A DNA stretch of 64,000 nt from Euglena gracilis (GCA_039621445.1 CP154954.1:51129847-51193846); one strand, 5' to 3'. Shown: positions 31,140 through 42,894, numbered from the stretch's first letter. The notes: generated by a model not told the origin, from the sequence alone. A program made the numbers and translations.

Positions 31140-32618
31140 GTGTGCCATGTCGAAGCTGCAAGATAATTGGACAGAAAATTTGTAAGGCAGCAAGGGGATG
31201 ATATTAAGTTTGAAAGGCTCCCTTTTTTGCATGAAAAGAATTTTTGTATTTTGTTCTTTTTTCTCGCCGTTTTTTTTAGCTTTAAATTCTGCTGGGGAAT
31301 TCAGTTTTTATTCTGGCAGAGTGTGCACCTTTGCACCAGTTTCAGTTGTGTATTTTTTAATTGCGATTTGGTGTTGCTTGTTTTCATTTTTGGGCTGGGT
31401 GATATATTTTCTAAATGTTTGGGGTTGGAAAAAATCATTTTTCTCATTTTCCGAATGTATTTTTGATATTTTATATTATTGGAATATTATTATTCCAATA
31501 TTATTATTATTTTATTATTTTATTTTTTGGCTCATCTCACCTAAAATGCAGTACCTGAATGTTTTTTGAGAGGTTCGCAATTTTTTGAAGAATTTTGGGA
31601 TTCTGCTTCATGTTTTCAGATGCCTCCCCCGCGACATATTTGAAAATTTTCCATTTTTGAGTTTCTCATTTTGTTTTTGTTTCCAGAACGTACAATCACT
31701 TAGTCTCTTGCCGACCCCCTCCCTATGGGTGGAGGGGGTCGACCCTCCACACCCCCATCCTGGTGGGTGGGATCATCCCTCCCCACCAGGCCTTCCCAGT
31801 CACCCCATTCACCCCCACACAGGGGTGGGTGACTGGTTTTTCAGAGTGATTAATTGGCTTTTGGGGGAGTTGGCAAAAAGCCACCAGAGTGACCGGGCGC
31901 CAAAGATGCTGGAGAAAATTTTGGCCTTTTTTCTACGTTTGTGGTCAAATTTCCCTTGGATTCCAGAGTGGCCGACCCCCCAGGAGTTGGTAAAAAAAAA
32001 TTGTGTGTTCCAGAACCGTTTCAGACCCATGTATTTTGTAAATGGTTTGCCACAAGATGTTCCATAAGGGACAGTATTTTTTTTTAATTGAGGACGAACC
32101 ACCTATTGGCTGCAGGGCTAGCTGACGCTTGGTTGAAGGCTCAAACAGGTCGAAAATAAAAGTTTAAATTTCTTTAATGTTTTGGGTGGATGGCAATGGT
32201 TCAAGGACGCCGGAAATCATTTTCCCCTGAGAGATTTTCATTTTTTGGCCCATTTTGGGGGGACAGGATTTCTCCAAATTAAGAAAGGATTGCCTTGGTT
32301 TGCAGTGTTCATCTAATTGGAATAAATGTTCCGTCGTATTTCTGAACCAATTGTAGTTGCACAAATTGATGAGCTGCCCTTTTCTATGAAAAATTAAGAA
32401 CAGCCCAGCATAATCCTGCAATAGGAACCCTGAAGTTGGGTTCATCGTTTGATGGACTCCAGTCTGTCATGCAAGTGGGGTCAGATAAAGGCAAAGCCCC
32501 CAGAATAATTTGGCAGTTGCCACATTCTGGTGAAAACTCAAAGAGGGCTTTTTTCTGCCCGGATTTCTGCTTCTCATCCTGTATCCTGTGCCTTCATAAA
32601 CCCCCTCCTCTACCACAG
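31140..32618 (+). other. TRAP1 intron d-e, 1.5 kb
   Basis: T-rich stretch with AATATTATTATT (31470-31530), a C/G-run repeat with GGTGGGTGACTGG (31700-31990) that is an inverted relative of 25085-25420, and one end of the GGTGGATGG...CCAAGG repeat family (32180-32250). No other gene. Confidence 0.7.
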
Positions 32619-32682
32619 GACACCGGAATAGGTATGACCAAGGAGGAGCTTGTCAATAATTTGGGCACCATCGCCAGCTCAG
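32619..32682 (+). CDS. TRAP1: TRAP1 exon e (ATPase motif II)
   Basis: 64 bp after TACCACAG, before GTTCTG. Reads DTGIGMTKEELVNNLGTIAS: motif II (DTGIGM; Asp binds the adenine, Gly form the loop) and NLGTIA at the base of the ATP lid. Ends in phase 1. Confidence 0.95.
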
Positions 32683-32995
32683 GTTCTGCCCTCAGCCCTC
32701 GGGTTCGGGTTATTTTCTCTGTGGTTTTGACATGATTTGTGATTATTGACCAAAGAGGCTGAATAATATTCCCCTCTAAGCTGCAATTGTTCCAAATTCA
32801 AGCACAGTCAAGCAATTTCCAATTATGATTTGTGTGGCTCTTTTTGTTTGATGTATTTTCCAGGAGTGTGTGATCATGCAAATCTGAAAAAAATTACTGA
32901 TTTTTCTTTTCTTTCTGCTTTGTTTGTCCAGAGCCAATTTTTTTTTCAGCTTGCGGGATATCGGTGTTGATCAAATCACCCCTCCGTTGTCTCAG

Positions 32996-33058
32996 GATCC
33001 AAACAGTTGATGGATAAATTGAAGGCAGCCCAGGAGGACCCTGGAGATCGACTGATTG
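32996..33058 (+). CDS. TRAP1: TRAP1 exon f (lid segment)
   Basis: 63 bp after GTCTCAG, before GTCTGT. Joins as [23 protein letters not shown], the ATP-lid helix. Phase 1 in, phase 1 out. The residues after SGSK are longer than in bacterial HtpG, like other TRAP1 proteins. Confidence 0.9.
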
Positions 33059-33113
33059 GTCTGTTTTGTTTCTTCAGGGACGCAAAATCCATTTTTAATT
33101 CTTTTTTCTTCAG

Positions 33114-33222
33114 GGCAGTTTGGTGTTGGATTTTACTCAGCTTTCATTGTGGCCAAGTCTGTGAAAGTCTTCACGCGATCTTGCCAGAAGGGGTCCAGAG
33201 GATACCTCTGGGAATCCGATGG
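33114..33222 (+). CDS. TRAP1: TRAP1 exon g (motif III)
   Basis: 109 bp after TTCTTCAG, before GTGTGC. Reads [20 protein letters not shown], the glycine-rich motif GQFGVGFYS that closes over ATP, then the strand [16 protein letters not shown]. Ends phase 2. Confidence 0.96.
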
Positions 33223-33717
33223 GTGTGCTTTTTCCGCGTGTCAAGCATATGACATGATACCTGAACATGTCTCCTTTTTTATCATTGTGCCCCATCCAAC
33301 CTGCAAATAGCCCCCTGAATAATCACCCCAGAATAATAGCCCACCCCCCAAGGTGCTCTGAGCTCGAGACAATGTGATTTTTCTCATGTGGCAATGACAT
33401 AAAAGGCTAACCAGATTTATTTGTAAACCAATTTTTTTTTGCAGAAATCACCAGCCAGCCAGCCATCTTCGACAGAAAGCTACCAAAAAATTGCCAACTA
33501 CCCCCCCCCCACAAAGCCCCCTTTGATTTTTTCCAGCTGTCCGAATAATGGCCCCATGGGGCTTATTCGGCATGGGTGGCCTGGCTGGCTCAGTTTTTCA
33601 ATCTTTTTTTGAATTTTTGCACATTTCTCCATTGCTCCACGCTTCCACATCACTTCTGGTGTATTGGACATCATTTAAATGCTTCACAATCTCCAAATCG
33701 CTGCGTTAATGCTTCAG

Positions 33718-33827
33718 GCATGGAAGTTACACGATCACGGAGGCTGATGGTGTGGCGCAGGGAACAAAGATTATTGTTGAGCTGAAGGACGAGGACAAGG
33801 ATTTCTCTGATGATTTGAAGCTGGAAA
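33718..33827 (+). CDS. TRAP1: TRAP1 exon h (end of ATPase domain)
   Basis: 110 bp after TGCTTCAG, before GTATGG. Reads HGSYTITEADGVAQGTKIIV and ELKDEDKDFSDDLKLE; the Thr of GTKI is the conserved ATP contact. The next exon begins at KIIQKYSNFI with no charged linker, which separates this protein from cytosolic and ER HSP90 and places it with TRAP1/HtpG. Confidence 0.95.
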
Positions 33828-35928
33828 GTATGGCTGCCTCCCTCTTGTACCTCAACCAAACAAAAGCAATGTTTTTTTGACCAGCAGCGTCGCTTGAGCC
33901 TGCAACTCCTTTAATTTTTGTCGAAAGGGCAGGACAGTGGCAGGCCATTTGTTTTTGAGGAGGCCAACAATGCACCAAAAATTGGCAAAAGTGCGCCGTC
34001 TAGCTAAATTCTTGGTCTCAAATTCAAAGTGCAGTCAGCACATTTTTCCAGCCAGCCCAGATTTTTCAGTCCCTGACCCGGGGGCGACGCGTGTTTGGCA
34101 TCCAGAAAAGGAAACCCCCCCTCCCTAATAGAAGCGCGGACTGCCGCCTCTGGCGGCGGGGGGGTGCGCTTCTATTTGGACCCTACCTGTGCGATTTTTG
34201 TTGATTTCTTTTTCAAATCCCATCAAATTGGGGGGTGCGCTTGTAGCGGACCGCCGCCTTTGGCGACGGGGGGTGCATTTTTATTTGGACCCTGCGCTTG
34301 TAGCGGCCCCGCGCTTCTATTAGGGGGGGCGGGTTAAGTTCATCGTGTTTCCAATTTTTTTTGTTTTTGAAGATGTTTGCAGATTTTTTTTGTTTCGATT
34401 CTCTGGATGCTCAGTACCTGTTTTCTTAGGCGGTCTGATTCGCACCAGATTTTTTCGCCAATTTCAAATTCAAAATTATTTTTGCACTCCATTCTGAACT
34501 TCCAAAAACGAGATTTGTACCTTTTTTGTGTTTTCAATTGGGGGGGGGCTGCCAGCTGGTTTTTCAGTGACCCAAACCCCCTTTTTTCCCAGTTTTCCGC
34601 CGGTGGCACGTTTTCGGATGTTCGCAGCCCAAGAAAGACAAAAAATCACACAAAAGGCAAAAGGGGGGCTGAGGGCGGTTCCTGGGACCAGCTTTTTTTG
34701 TGGAAAATGACCCCATTTCCATTTTTTAAGCTGGCGAAAGCCTTGTGAAAGAGATTTCTGAAGAAGCCTCCTGCACAGACCCTCGGACCAGAGGATGTGG
34801 ACCAGCGAAGGAAAGCGATGGAACACCGGTTTGGGAGTTTGAGAGGTCTGGCAGGTGGGGAGAGAGTTGCTGGTGTTGGTTTGGAGAGTGTCGGTGCGAC
34901 CGAGTGGTGAGGGCACTGGTTTTAATTTCCAAAACTGACCAGCGGTGACCAGCCGGTGGCGGAAGATATGCAGGACTTTTTTTCAGCGAAGGGAAGTTGG
35001 TGACCCACCTTTCTTTTCTCGTGAAGAAGAAGGGGGGTACGTTACCACTGAAAGGGATAGTGAAACAGTGTAAGGTCTTTGTGCAATTGCGCAAAGGAGT
35101 TGGTGCACAATTGCGCAAAGGAGTTGGTGTGCCGAGTTATTTACCCAAATATGTTTGTCTCAGATTGAGTGATGAACCCCCCTGATTTTCACGGGAAATG
35201 AAGCTGCTCAGAGACTCTTTCTGTTGGCCGGCAGGATCCATTGCGGCAGATACCGTTGGAACAGGCGTCGAGGCAAAGCACAATAGACAATAATTAAAAC
35301 AAGAACCACAGCCTTTGTTTCCTCCGATGCATAGAGTGCATAAAGTTTATGTGCTCTTTATGCAAAGACTATTTCAGAATCCCGTGAACAATGGGAAGCG
35401 AGCAATGGTATTTATCTTGAAACTCACTACACAATTGTGCAAGTGATTAAAATTTGCAGTCCTTTGCGCTTTTGCACAAGTAACTGCACCAGTAGTTGTG
35501 CAAGTGACTTTTTAGCTTTTGTTAACACGATTGCGCAAGTTACAGTTGATTTATCCTCACTGGATTGTGTCATCTGTTATGTTCCATTATTGAAGTGTAT
35601 TTTCAACCCTGTCTTTCCATCGTTGGACAGGAATGAGGTTTCGATGTTTTACATCTTGACAAAAAAGGAGTATTCGCAACCCCTTCGTCGGACACCTCGC
35701 ATGCTTGTTGTTTTGGTGTTTGAAGTCAGACCCGGCTACGGCATGTTTTCACCCAAAAATGGGGCCCAAGAATAACCCTGAAAAGGCCATAATTCCAGAA
35801 TGAATCCTGGATTGCGTGATTGCGCAAGGCAAGTCAAGTTTTGTGAGCTAAGTGCGAGGTCGACCGCCCAAGGCTCTCCACATCTGCCACACAAACATTT
35901 GGCTTTTTGGGCTCACCGCCTCTTTCAG
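33828..35928 (+). other. TRAP1 intron h-i, 2.1 kb
   Basis: Contains the intact TAATAGAAGCGC element (34123-34329), then non-coding sequence. A cluster of TTGCGCAA / TTGTGCAAGTGA words lies at 35089, 35112, 35432, 35468, 35494, 35530 and 35818. No other gene. Confidence 0.7.
34123..34329. mobile_element. Intact TAATAGAAGCGC inverted-repeat element, 207 bp
   Basis: Ends CCCTAATAGAAGCGCGG and the inverse CCGCGCTTCTATTAGGG. The interior repeats GCGCTT, TTCTATTTGGACCCT and GCGCTTGTAGCGG alternately. Same family as the interrupted element 26021-26665. Target duplication not certain because of flanking C/G runs. Confidence 0.7.
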
Positions 35929-36097
35929 AGATCATCCAGAAGTACAGCAATTTCATTGCCTCCCCCATCCTCCTCAACGGGAAGCGCATCAACACCGTGG
36001 AGGCATTGTGGCGCAAGAACCCCAAGGACGTCACAGAGGAGCAGTACGTCGAGTTCTACAAATACATCGGGAACGCTTACGACACGCCTTCCTCCAA
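35929..36097 (+). CDS. TRAP1: TRAP1 exon i (middle domain start)
   Basis: 169 bp after TCTTTCAG, before GTGCCG. Reads IIQKYSNFIASPILLNGKRI and continues NTVEALWRKNPKDVTEEQYV and FYKYIGNAYDTPSS, the typical HSP90 middle-domain entry (KYSNFI, ALW, EFYK). Phase 2 in and out. Confidence 0.96.
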
Positions 36098-36416
36098 GTG
36101 CCGTCTTTTTTTGTTCCCTCCCCTGAGTCGCCCTGGATGTTTGGCTTGCAAAGGTCGTCCCATTTGGCAAGTGGTGCACTCATTCCCCCGGAATGATTGG
36201 CTGTTTCGGTGTGTCTAAAGGAAAATTTGTCGAACTCCCACCCTCTCTTTCCGGTGTTTGTACCTGATTTCCTCAACCCCCTCTAGAGAGATTCGCTTTG
36301 TGTTATTCATTGGCAGTTTTTTTTTATTTTTGGATTGGAAGTGACCCGGATGACGTAAATTTTGTGTGTGGGCTCTTCCAGGTGGGGGGGGGACGATCCT
36401 TTCATGTCGTTGCCAG

Positions 36417-36533
36417 GCTGCATTACCGAGTTGACGCGCCCGTGGATGTCAAGGCCGTCCTGTTCGTCCCGGCCTACAGCATGGAGCAGCCAGGCCGCAA
36501 CCGGCTGGCCCCCAGCGTCAACCTGTACTGCAA
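36417..36533 (+). CDS. TRAP1: TRAP1 exon j (middle domain)
   Basis: 117 bp after TTGCCAG, before GTGTGC. Reads LHYRVDAPVDVKAVLFVPAY, matching the LHYKTDAPL and VP strands of TRAP1 proteins, then SMEQPGRNRLAPSVNLYC. Confidence 0.96.
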
Positions 36534-36655
36534 GTGTGCTTCGCCGCATTCTTCCGCCCCCAAAAGTCCCCAAACATCCCCAAAGGGCACAGGGTCGGCA
36601 TGCATTTTGTGTTACGCCTGGCCACCCTGTGTGCATTCTTTCTACCATCCGGCAG

Positions 36656-36706
36656 GAAGGTTCTCATCAAGCCCAAGTGTCCAGATCTCCTCCCGGACTG
36701 GATGCG
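36656..36706 (+). CDS. TRAP1: TRAP1 exon k (middle domain)
   Basis: 51 bp after CGGCAG, before GTGTGT. Reads KVLIKPKCPDLLPDWMR, the VLI...LLP.W(L/M)RF segment of all HSP90 proteins. Confidence 0.95.
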
Positions 36707-36881
36707 GTGTGTTCCTCAGCCCCTCCCCAGTGGAGCCCCCCTATGTGCAGTGGCCATTATATTCACCCTATATGTAATATTTATTATTGCCCTGTTGGCA
36801 AAAATAATTTTTTGTTTCTCTGCACCTCGCATTCACAAGTTTTGCTCTGTTTCAGGTTTGACATTGTTTCCTCTTCCATAG

Positions 36882-37001
36882 GTTTGTAGTTGGTGTCGTT
36901 GACTCAGAGGATTTGCCACTGAACGTTTCCCGTGAAGGCATTCAGGACAGCAAAGCATTTAAGAAGTTGGGCACGCTGGTGACCAAGAGGGTGCTGAAGT
37001 G
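36882..37001 (+). CDS. TRAP1: TRAP1 exon l (catalytic-loop Arg)
   Basis: 120 bp after TCCATAG, before GTATGT. Reads [20 protein letters not shown]; the Arg in NVSRE is the middle-domain residue that reaches the ATP gamma phosphate. Continues [20 protein letters not shown]. Confidence 0.96.
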
Positions 37002-39534
37002 GTATGTCTGGGTGTATGTGCGTTGTGTGCTGTGATGGGTTTGAGTGAGTGTGCTTGTCTGTGCTTGGGCCGTTTCCAGCAGGGACATCGCTGCCGAGGC
37101 AGTAGTTTAAGGCTGCCATTTATGCTGCCAACTTAGAATTTCTAGTTTTCAGTATTGGAGTTAAGGGCAGGGTTCAACATGAGAAGGGTGTACGGGTTAT
37201 GGGGGGTGTTCCCCCCTCCTGGACCGGGGGGGGGTCCGGACTCCCCTCCACCTGCCAAGGGGGTCCGGACCGACCCCGGGGAGATATCCGGGAGATATAA
37301 CTTTTCATTTTTTTTGCATTTTTAACAAATTTTTGCCCAAAAAGTGTCCAAAATGGCATTTTTGGCCATTTTGGGGAGTCAAAATTTTTCGGCCTGGCAC
37401 TTCGCGCCAGGCCGAGAATCAGTCACCCAGACCATGCCACTGCTCAGGTTGGGGGGGGGGTGCCCCCCACTCCCCTGCTAGACCGGATCCGGACCCTCCC
37501 CCATTTGCATTATATCGAAGCCTGGTTAGGGGATGGAGAGTGTCAGGTCAGGTTCAGCCGTTAGATCTAATTTAGGCATGAATTATAATTTAGGCCAACC
37601 CTCACCCCCACTCCCTCAAAGTGTCCCCCACCCCAAAATGGCCAAAAAAGTTGGCATGGCTTGGTTTACCCCTCAAAGTGTCCACTTTCTTTCGGCGCTT
37701 TTGGTGTCGAAGGCAAATTTTGACCCCCCCCCAAAGTGTCCCCTCCCCCACCCTGGAGTGGCCGTTTTGGGGTCCACTGTGCCTGGAGGGTGGCCATTTT
37801 GGGGGGTGAGGGTGATTGCGGCGCAATTTTTTTTGCTGAACAGCAAAGGTTAACCCATAACCAGGTTTTGTGTAGTGCTGAGCTCTTTACGTGTGCAAAA
37901 AAAAGCAGGGCGCTGGGGGGGGGGGTTGAAAAACGCTTATTTTTGGCTCAAAAACCGTTTTTCCGGGTCCGGGAGAACCAAAAACATCGTCACGGACAAA
38001 AAAAATTCGATTTTTTTCGACTTTTTGCCCCAGAAATGACCCAAAATCCATGGGTTTCGGGCCCAAAAAACGGGGCGCTGGAGGGTCGAAACACGCTCAT
38101 TTTCGGCTCAAGGCCAAAAAGCATTGTTTCAGGCAAAAAATATTTCCGATTTTTTTTCGACTTTTTGACCCAGAAATGGCCAAAAACGGCAAAGTCAAAA
38201 CAAGCCAAAACTGCACAAATGGCCAAAAATTGACTGAAAATGGCCGTAACTCAGGCAAGGCGGGGAGTTGCGGGGAAATCAAAATACTGATAGATAGGAC
38301 GTTCCAAGGGCTTCAATTTGGGTCTCCGAATCCTTTGATCTTGCTTCATTTCCGAGATATTTTAGAAACATCGATTTTTTGACCCCGAAAACAACCCAAA
38401 ATGCCCCTGGAATGGGCGAAAATTGGTCAAAAAATGGCCGTAACTCGGGCTACACGAAGAGTTGGGGGGAAAGTAAACCATGGTTGGAGAGGGCGTTCCA
38501 AGGGCTTCATTTTTGCTCTCCGGACATTTTCTTTGATTTTGCTTCACTGTCAAGATATTTTGGAAAAATCAATTTTTTGACCAAAAAAAACGGCCCTCAA
38601 AACGCCCCAAAATGGCCATTTTGGGCCACAAAAGTGCGTTGGCAGCCAAACCGGTGAATGGGGGGGGGGATAGAGGGCCTCCGGGGTGCATTTTGTCAGA
38701 CCGACACTTCCGGAAATAATGTACGTTTTCTCGAGATATTTTCGAAAAATTGATTTTTGATCGATTTTTGGACCCCGGCGAAATGGCGAGTCAGAAGAGG
38801 GGGCGGGCCAATGCTACCCAGTTTGGACCCCTTCGCGCATGAATAACTCGGGCCTGACGGGGAGTCGGGGGTCAAAACAGAGGTGATTCGAAACCTAGAA
38901 ATCCAGTCGCTCGCAACTGAAAAAAAAATTCTGGGAACCGGGCCGGGGTCATGGTGATAATCCACGGTTTTCACGGTCTACCCAGGGGCGGGGGGGGGTT
39001 CCACCCCCCCCCTTTTCCGCGGTGGTAAGCTTCGCTCTTACCCATGAAGGGATAAGAGCTCAGCGACCCCAACCTTATGTCAAAAAGATTGATGGAATAG
39101 ACCAAAAATCATCGGGATCCCCCTCCCTCGTCAAACCACTGGCACCGCCCCCACCCAGGAGGTATTGAGGGAAGGGAGGGGTCGACCCCCATTATACCAT
39201 TGCTTAAGGTGTGTCCAACCCCACCCCCGATCTTGAAGTAACGTCTGGTTGAGACCCTCTGGATGGGGACAGAGGGTCCTCTCACCCACACCCATGGCGT
39301 TCAGGCCTTCCGGGAGGGAGGCCAGTGTTTCAAGGTTTGGACAAAAGAGTTTGGCATAACTCCTCTGAAGTCCCTAGTTTGTTTTTTGGGCACCTGAAGT
39401 CAGGGACAAATTTAGGAATTCGTTACTGGGGGGCTCCTTGGTGACTTCGTATCATTAGGGAAAAATATATTTTTGTCAAAGATCTTACGTCTCCTGGCCT
39501 GTGGGGTGGGAACAGAATTTTCAGTTACGGTTGG

Positions 39535-39900
39535 CGAGGTTTTCTTCAGCTGGGGGGGGGGGGCTTCAGCCAGCCAGCTTTTTTTCCAGCAGGCAGCTCC
39601 CAGCCCAGCTGTGAACCCCCCGGGGGTCCGTTGAAATGAAGTTTGGTCCAGCCCAGCGAAACCGGGATGGACCAAAAAAAATGGCCAAAAATGGCATTTT
39701 TTGGGTGGTTTTTGGGTCTTCACCTCAAATTTTTGGCTGGGTGTTTTTTGTCTGTTTTTCAGTTACCCGCCGGGTCCAGCCCAGCCGGTCGGGCCCCTCC
39801 CCCGGACCCCAGCCCCCCAAGAGGGGGGGGGGGTCCAGCCAGCACCTTTTCCCAGCTGGCCTGCAGGACCCCCCCACGGGGGTCCTTAAGAAAACTCCTG
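39535..39900. mobile_element. 366 bp hAT-like MITE (AAGGACCCCC family)
   Basis: Right end GGGGGTCCTTAAGAAAACTC then CTG, left end CGAGGTTTTCTTCAGC, an imperfect inverse. Flanks ACGGTTGG (39527-39534) and GTGGTTGG (39901-39908) match at 6 of 8. The interior has CAGCCAGC and GTTGAAATGAAGTTTGGTCC, shared with 42495-42870 and with 49790-50003. Confidence 0.6.
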
Positions 39901-40549
39901 GTGGTTGGGCATTTTTTTGTGTTCAATCCTTGATACAAAAGGGGTGAAAATTTTGGAATCCCGACTTGTTGGTTACCTGAGCCTCCAGGGAGCTTGCCCC
40001 AGGCAACCAATTTTGTGCATAGAGGGTCCCACGCCAGGCTGGGTGGGGAAGACCCCCCCCGGGGTCTTAAAAAGAAGCCTGACCTCAGATAGCCCCAAAA
40101 TGGCCAACAATGACCCAAATTGTCAGAAAATGGCCCCAAATTGTCAAAAATTGATCCAAAAATAGCCAAAATGGGTGTAATATGAGAGGTTAGCGGAAAA
40201 TGATTGCTCATGAGTCCTAAATATGAGTTTAATTCGCAAAATATCCAGCATCACCCAAAATCGCTCAGCATCGCCCAGCATTGCCCAGCATCATCAGAGG
40301 TGATAAGGTGGTTTCAGACCCCTCCACTGTGCAAAAAACCTTGGACCTCAAGAGAGGCCCATGATTCGTGTTTTTGCACGTTTTTTTTGAAAAATTGGCC
40401 TAAACATGCGCCAAAAATTTAACTTTCCTCGGCGGGTCCCGGACCCCACCCCTCGGACGGAATGGGGTGCAAAGCTCAGTTGATGCCCTGCCCCTGTGGG
40501 GGGAGGTGGCATGGCCAGCCCCACCCACCCACCACCCCGATCTCCAGGT

Positions 40550-40740
40550 CAACAATTTTCAGAAGCTATCCGAACGGAATAAAATCAAGGTCACCAAGAG
40601 CATTTTCCGATGCCAATACATCGAAAGTGTACGCTGGCACCTCATTGGGGTCGGTCCGCACCTGGACCCCATCCTCCCCCAGCTGCAATTGTTTCTGAGC
40701 AAAACCCTGGACGGCCCCGAACAGGCTCATAGGGGGCCAG
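40550..40740 (+). other. Coding-like segment, unassigned
   Basis: After GATCTCCAG the frame reads NNFQKLSERNKIKVTKSIFR and YIESVRWHLIGVGPHLDPIL, ending before low-complexity sequence. Composition is protein-like, but it does not match HSP90 and the flanking TRAP1 exons join without it. Family unknown; perhaps a captured exon. Confidence 0.3.
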
Positions 40741-41059
40741 CAGGGTGTGGCGCGGCGACAGGCGTGGGTTGCACGTGGGAATAATTATCATCATCATTCC
40801 TCAAATTTTGAATTTTCTAATCATCAATCTTTCCAAGGTCAAATTTTCCCATCATTTTCCCCCTGTCAATACTTTCCCATCCATTTTGTTTGCCCGGCCT
40901 ATTTTTCGTCTTATTGTTCTTTCATCTCGGCGGATTTCAGGAGAGTCCACACCCACCTGGGAGCTGTTTGGGCAGGCTGGCCGACCCCCAAACAAGGCGG
41001 TCCATCATGAAAAGGATTTTTTTTTGTCAAGGACCCCCTTGCCACCACCCCTGGTGACC

Positions 41060-41600
41060 ACGAGGCAACATTGGGAAATAATGCTTTCTGGCATCCTTGG
41101 ACCATCGCTAAAAAAAACAACCAGGACATCAAAAGATGTGATTTCCAACATTTGACCACATTCAAGTCCCAATCCAACCCTTGACCAACCTTTGGACCTG
41201 AGGGCGGTCCTTAAGGTGGGGGGGTCCGTGCTGACCACCCTCTCAGCATGGGCCGCCTCTTGTCCCAAGGGCCAACAAAGGGCCACTCCATTTGGGTCGA
41301 AATTTAAAGTTTTTTAATTATTATCATTGTTATGTAATTTTATTAATTAATAAATTCAAAACTTTAAATTTCAAATAATAATAAATAAATAATAATGAAT
41401 CATGGATAATAAAATCAATCAATCAATTAATTATTATCATTGTTATGTAATTTTATTAATTAATAAATTCTTGATTGATTGATTTTATTATTCATGATTC
41501 ATTATTATTTATTTATTATTATTTCATCTTTTAATGTTCTGTGTGGATGGGCGATGGTCCAAGGATGCCAGATCATTTTTTCCTTCCAAGGATTTTCGTG
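41060..41600. repeat. Inverted repeat around an AT-rich core
   Basis: CTGGCATCCTTGGACCATCG near 41085 and its inverse CGATGGTCCAAGGATGCCAG at 41552, plus CATCAAAAGATG / CATCTTTTAATG. The core has two direct copies of TTATTATCATTGTTATGTAA (41317, 41431) and TTGATTGATTGATTTTATTA inverted. Related single ends lie at 32180-32250 and 46605-46660. Confidence 0.65.
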
Positions 41601-41635
41601 TTTTTGCATTGGCAAGGCTCGCTTTTTTCCCCCAG

Positions 41636-41738
41636 GCTTGCTGATGAAGCCGACAAAGACAAAGACAAGTACGGCAAATTCTTCAAGGAGTTTGGGCATT
41701 TCCTGAAGGAGGGTGCTGTCACGGACGTGACCAACAAG
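41636..41738 (+). CDS. TRAP1: TRAP1 exon m (middle domain end)
   Basis: 103 bp after CCCCCAG, before GTAAAC. Joins as KW-LADEADKDKDKYGKFFKEFG then HFLKEGAVTDVTNK, the FF..FG..(L/M)KEG segment of HSP90. Ends phase 0. Confidence 0.95.
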
Positions 41739-42062
41739 GTAAACATTTCACCCAACCTTGCATGTGTGATGTTTGTGCACTGGTGCGCAGCATCTGAAGG
41801 ACAATATAATGGGACAGTGTTGCATCATTGGCCCGGGGGGGGGGTGATGGTGAACCGTGGGGACGGAGCAATTTCTGTGACCTGCTCTGATTTCGCCCCA
41901 TAGCACCCCGATCCCCCCCTTTTTTCTGTTTCGGTTAGGATTAGGATTGGGGTTAGGGTTCGGAGCAGGGTTAGGGTCACAACTTGGGGAAAGAGTTAGA
42001 CAGAATTTTGATGTAAAATGAGGCCTAATTCTGATTTTGGAACTCCAGAAAACCTAACCCCA

Positions 42063-42894
42063 CAGTGCGGACAAAAATTTCGGGAAACAAATTATGGGAA
42101 AATATCCTGATTTTGCAATATTTTTTTGCCTGTAGTTTTTGTCCATGGACCTTTCTTACACCCTTTGGGGAGCCACTTTCAGGGGTAGTCAAATTTCACG
42201 CACAAATGGACCAGGATTATGTAACACTGTCAATTCTTGGGTTTTTTTTATAAATGAAACAGTACAAAAAAACACAACCATTTTAACACATTTTTGACAC
42301 ATTTTGACACACAAAAAAAACACAGATTTTTTTTTGAGTCTTGAGTTCATTTCTTGTCAAAAAAATTTCATCACAATTTGAAAAATTTACACCATTTTTT
42401 CTTAAATTTTGAGTTTTCTCAACTTTTTTTTTCAAAATCAAATCATCCCATAATTTTTTCAGTAATATTTTCCCCGTAATTTTTGTCTCCCGTACTCCCG
42501 GGTTTGCTGGAGGGGACCCTACCTCCCCGGGTGGGGGGTCCAGCCAGCCAGCCACCTTTTTGCCCGCCAGCACCTCCCAGCAGCCCCCCCCCCCAGGATC
42601 TGCTGAAACAAAGTTGGGTCCAGCCCCACAAAGCCGGACTGGACCGAAAAATTTGGAAAACAGGGTCAAAAATGGCCAAAAATAGCATTTTGGGGTGTTT
42701 TTCTTGTGGGGTTTCCACTATTTCCAGCCCAGCTGGATTTGGGCAATTTTTGGGTACCCGCCGGGTCCAGCTCCCAGCCAGCCGGACCCCCCTGGACCCC
42801 CCAGGGGGTCCAGCCAGCACCTTTTTCCAGCCGGTCCAAGGCCCCCCCCCAGTCCTTCAGAAAACCCCTGCTCCCGCAATTTTTGTCCGCACTG
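42063..42894. mobile_element. 832 bp hAT-like element (CAGTGCGGAC ends)
   Basis: Left end CAGTGCGGACAAAAATTTCG and right end the inverse of CAGTGCGGACAAAAATTGCG. Duplication TAACCCCA (42055-42062) and TAACCCTA (42895-42902), 7 of 8. The interior is A/T rich with AAAATATCC near the left and ATATTTTCC near the right. A second element is nested inside. Confidence 0.82.
42495..42870. mobile_element. 376 bp MITE nested inside 42063-42894
   Basis: Flanked by CTCCCGTA (42487-42494) and CTCCCGCA (42871-42878), 7 of 8, within the right inverted repeat of the outer element. The right end is CCTTCAGAAAACCCCTG; the left end is diverged (GGGTTTGCTGGAGGGGACC). The interior shares CAGCCAGC and AAAGTTGGGTCCAGCCC with 39535-39900. 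Confidence 0.7.

Larger units (their letters stand above)
37002..41635 (+). other. TRAP1 intron l-m, 4.6 kb
   Basis: In order: C/G-run inverted repeats (37190-37480), a CTCAAAGTGTCC inverted element with AACCCTCACCCC ends (37605-37815), two to three diverged ~180 bp repeats with GGCCGTAACTC and CAAGGGCTTC (38230-38940), a hAT-like MITE (39535-39900), an unassigned coding-like stretch (40550-40740) and an inverted-repeat family around an AT-rich core (41060-41600). Confidence 0.7.

Noticed and set aside
41930-41975. Telomere repeat
   Set aside because: Only a few degenerate GGGTTAGGG words inside a gene intron; too short and irregular for a telomere.
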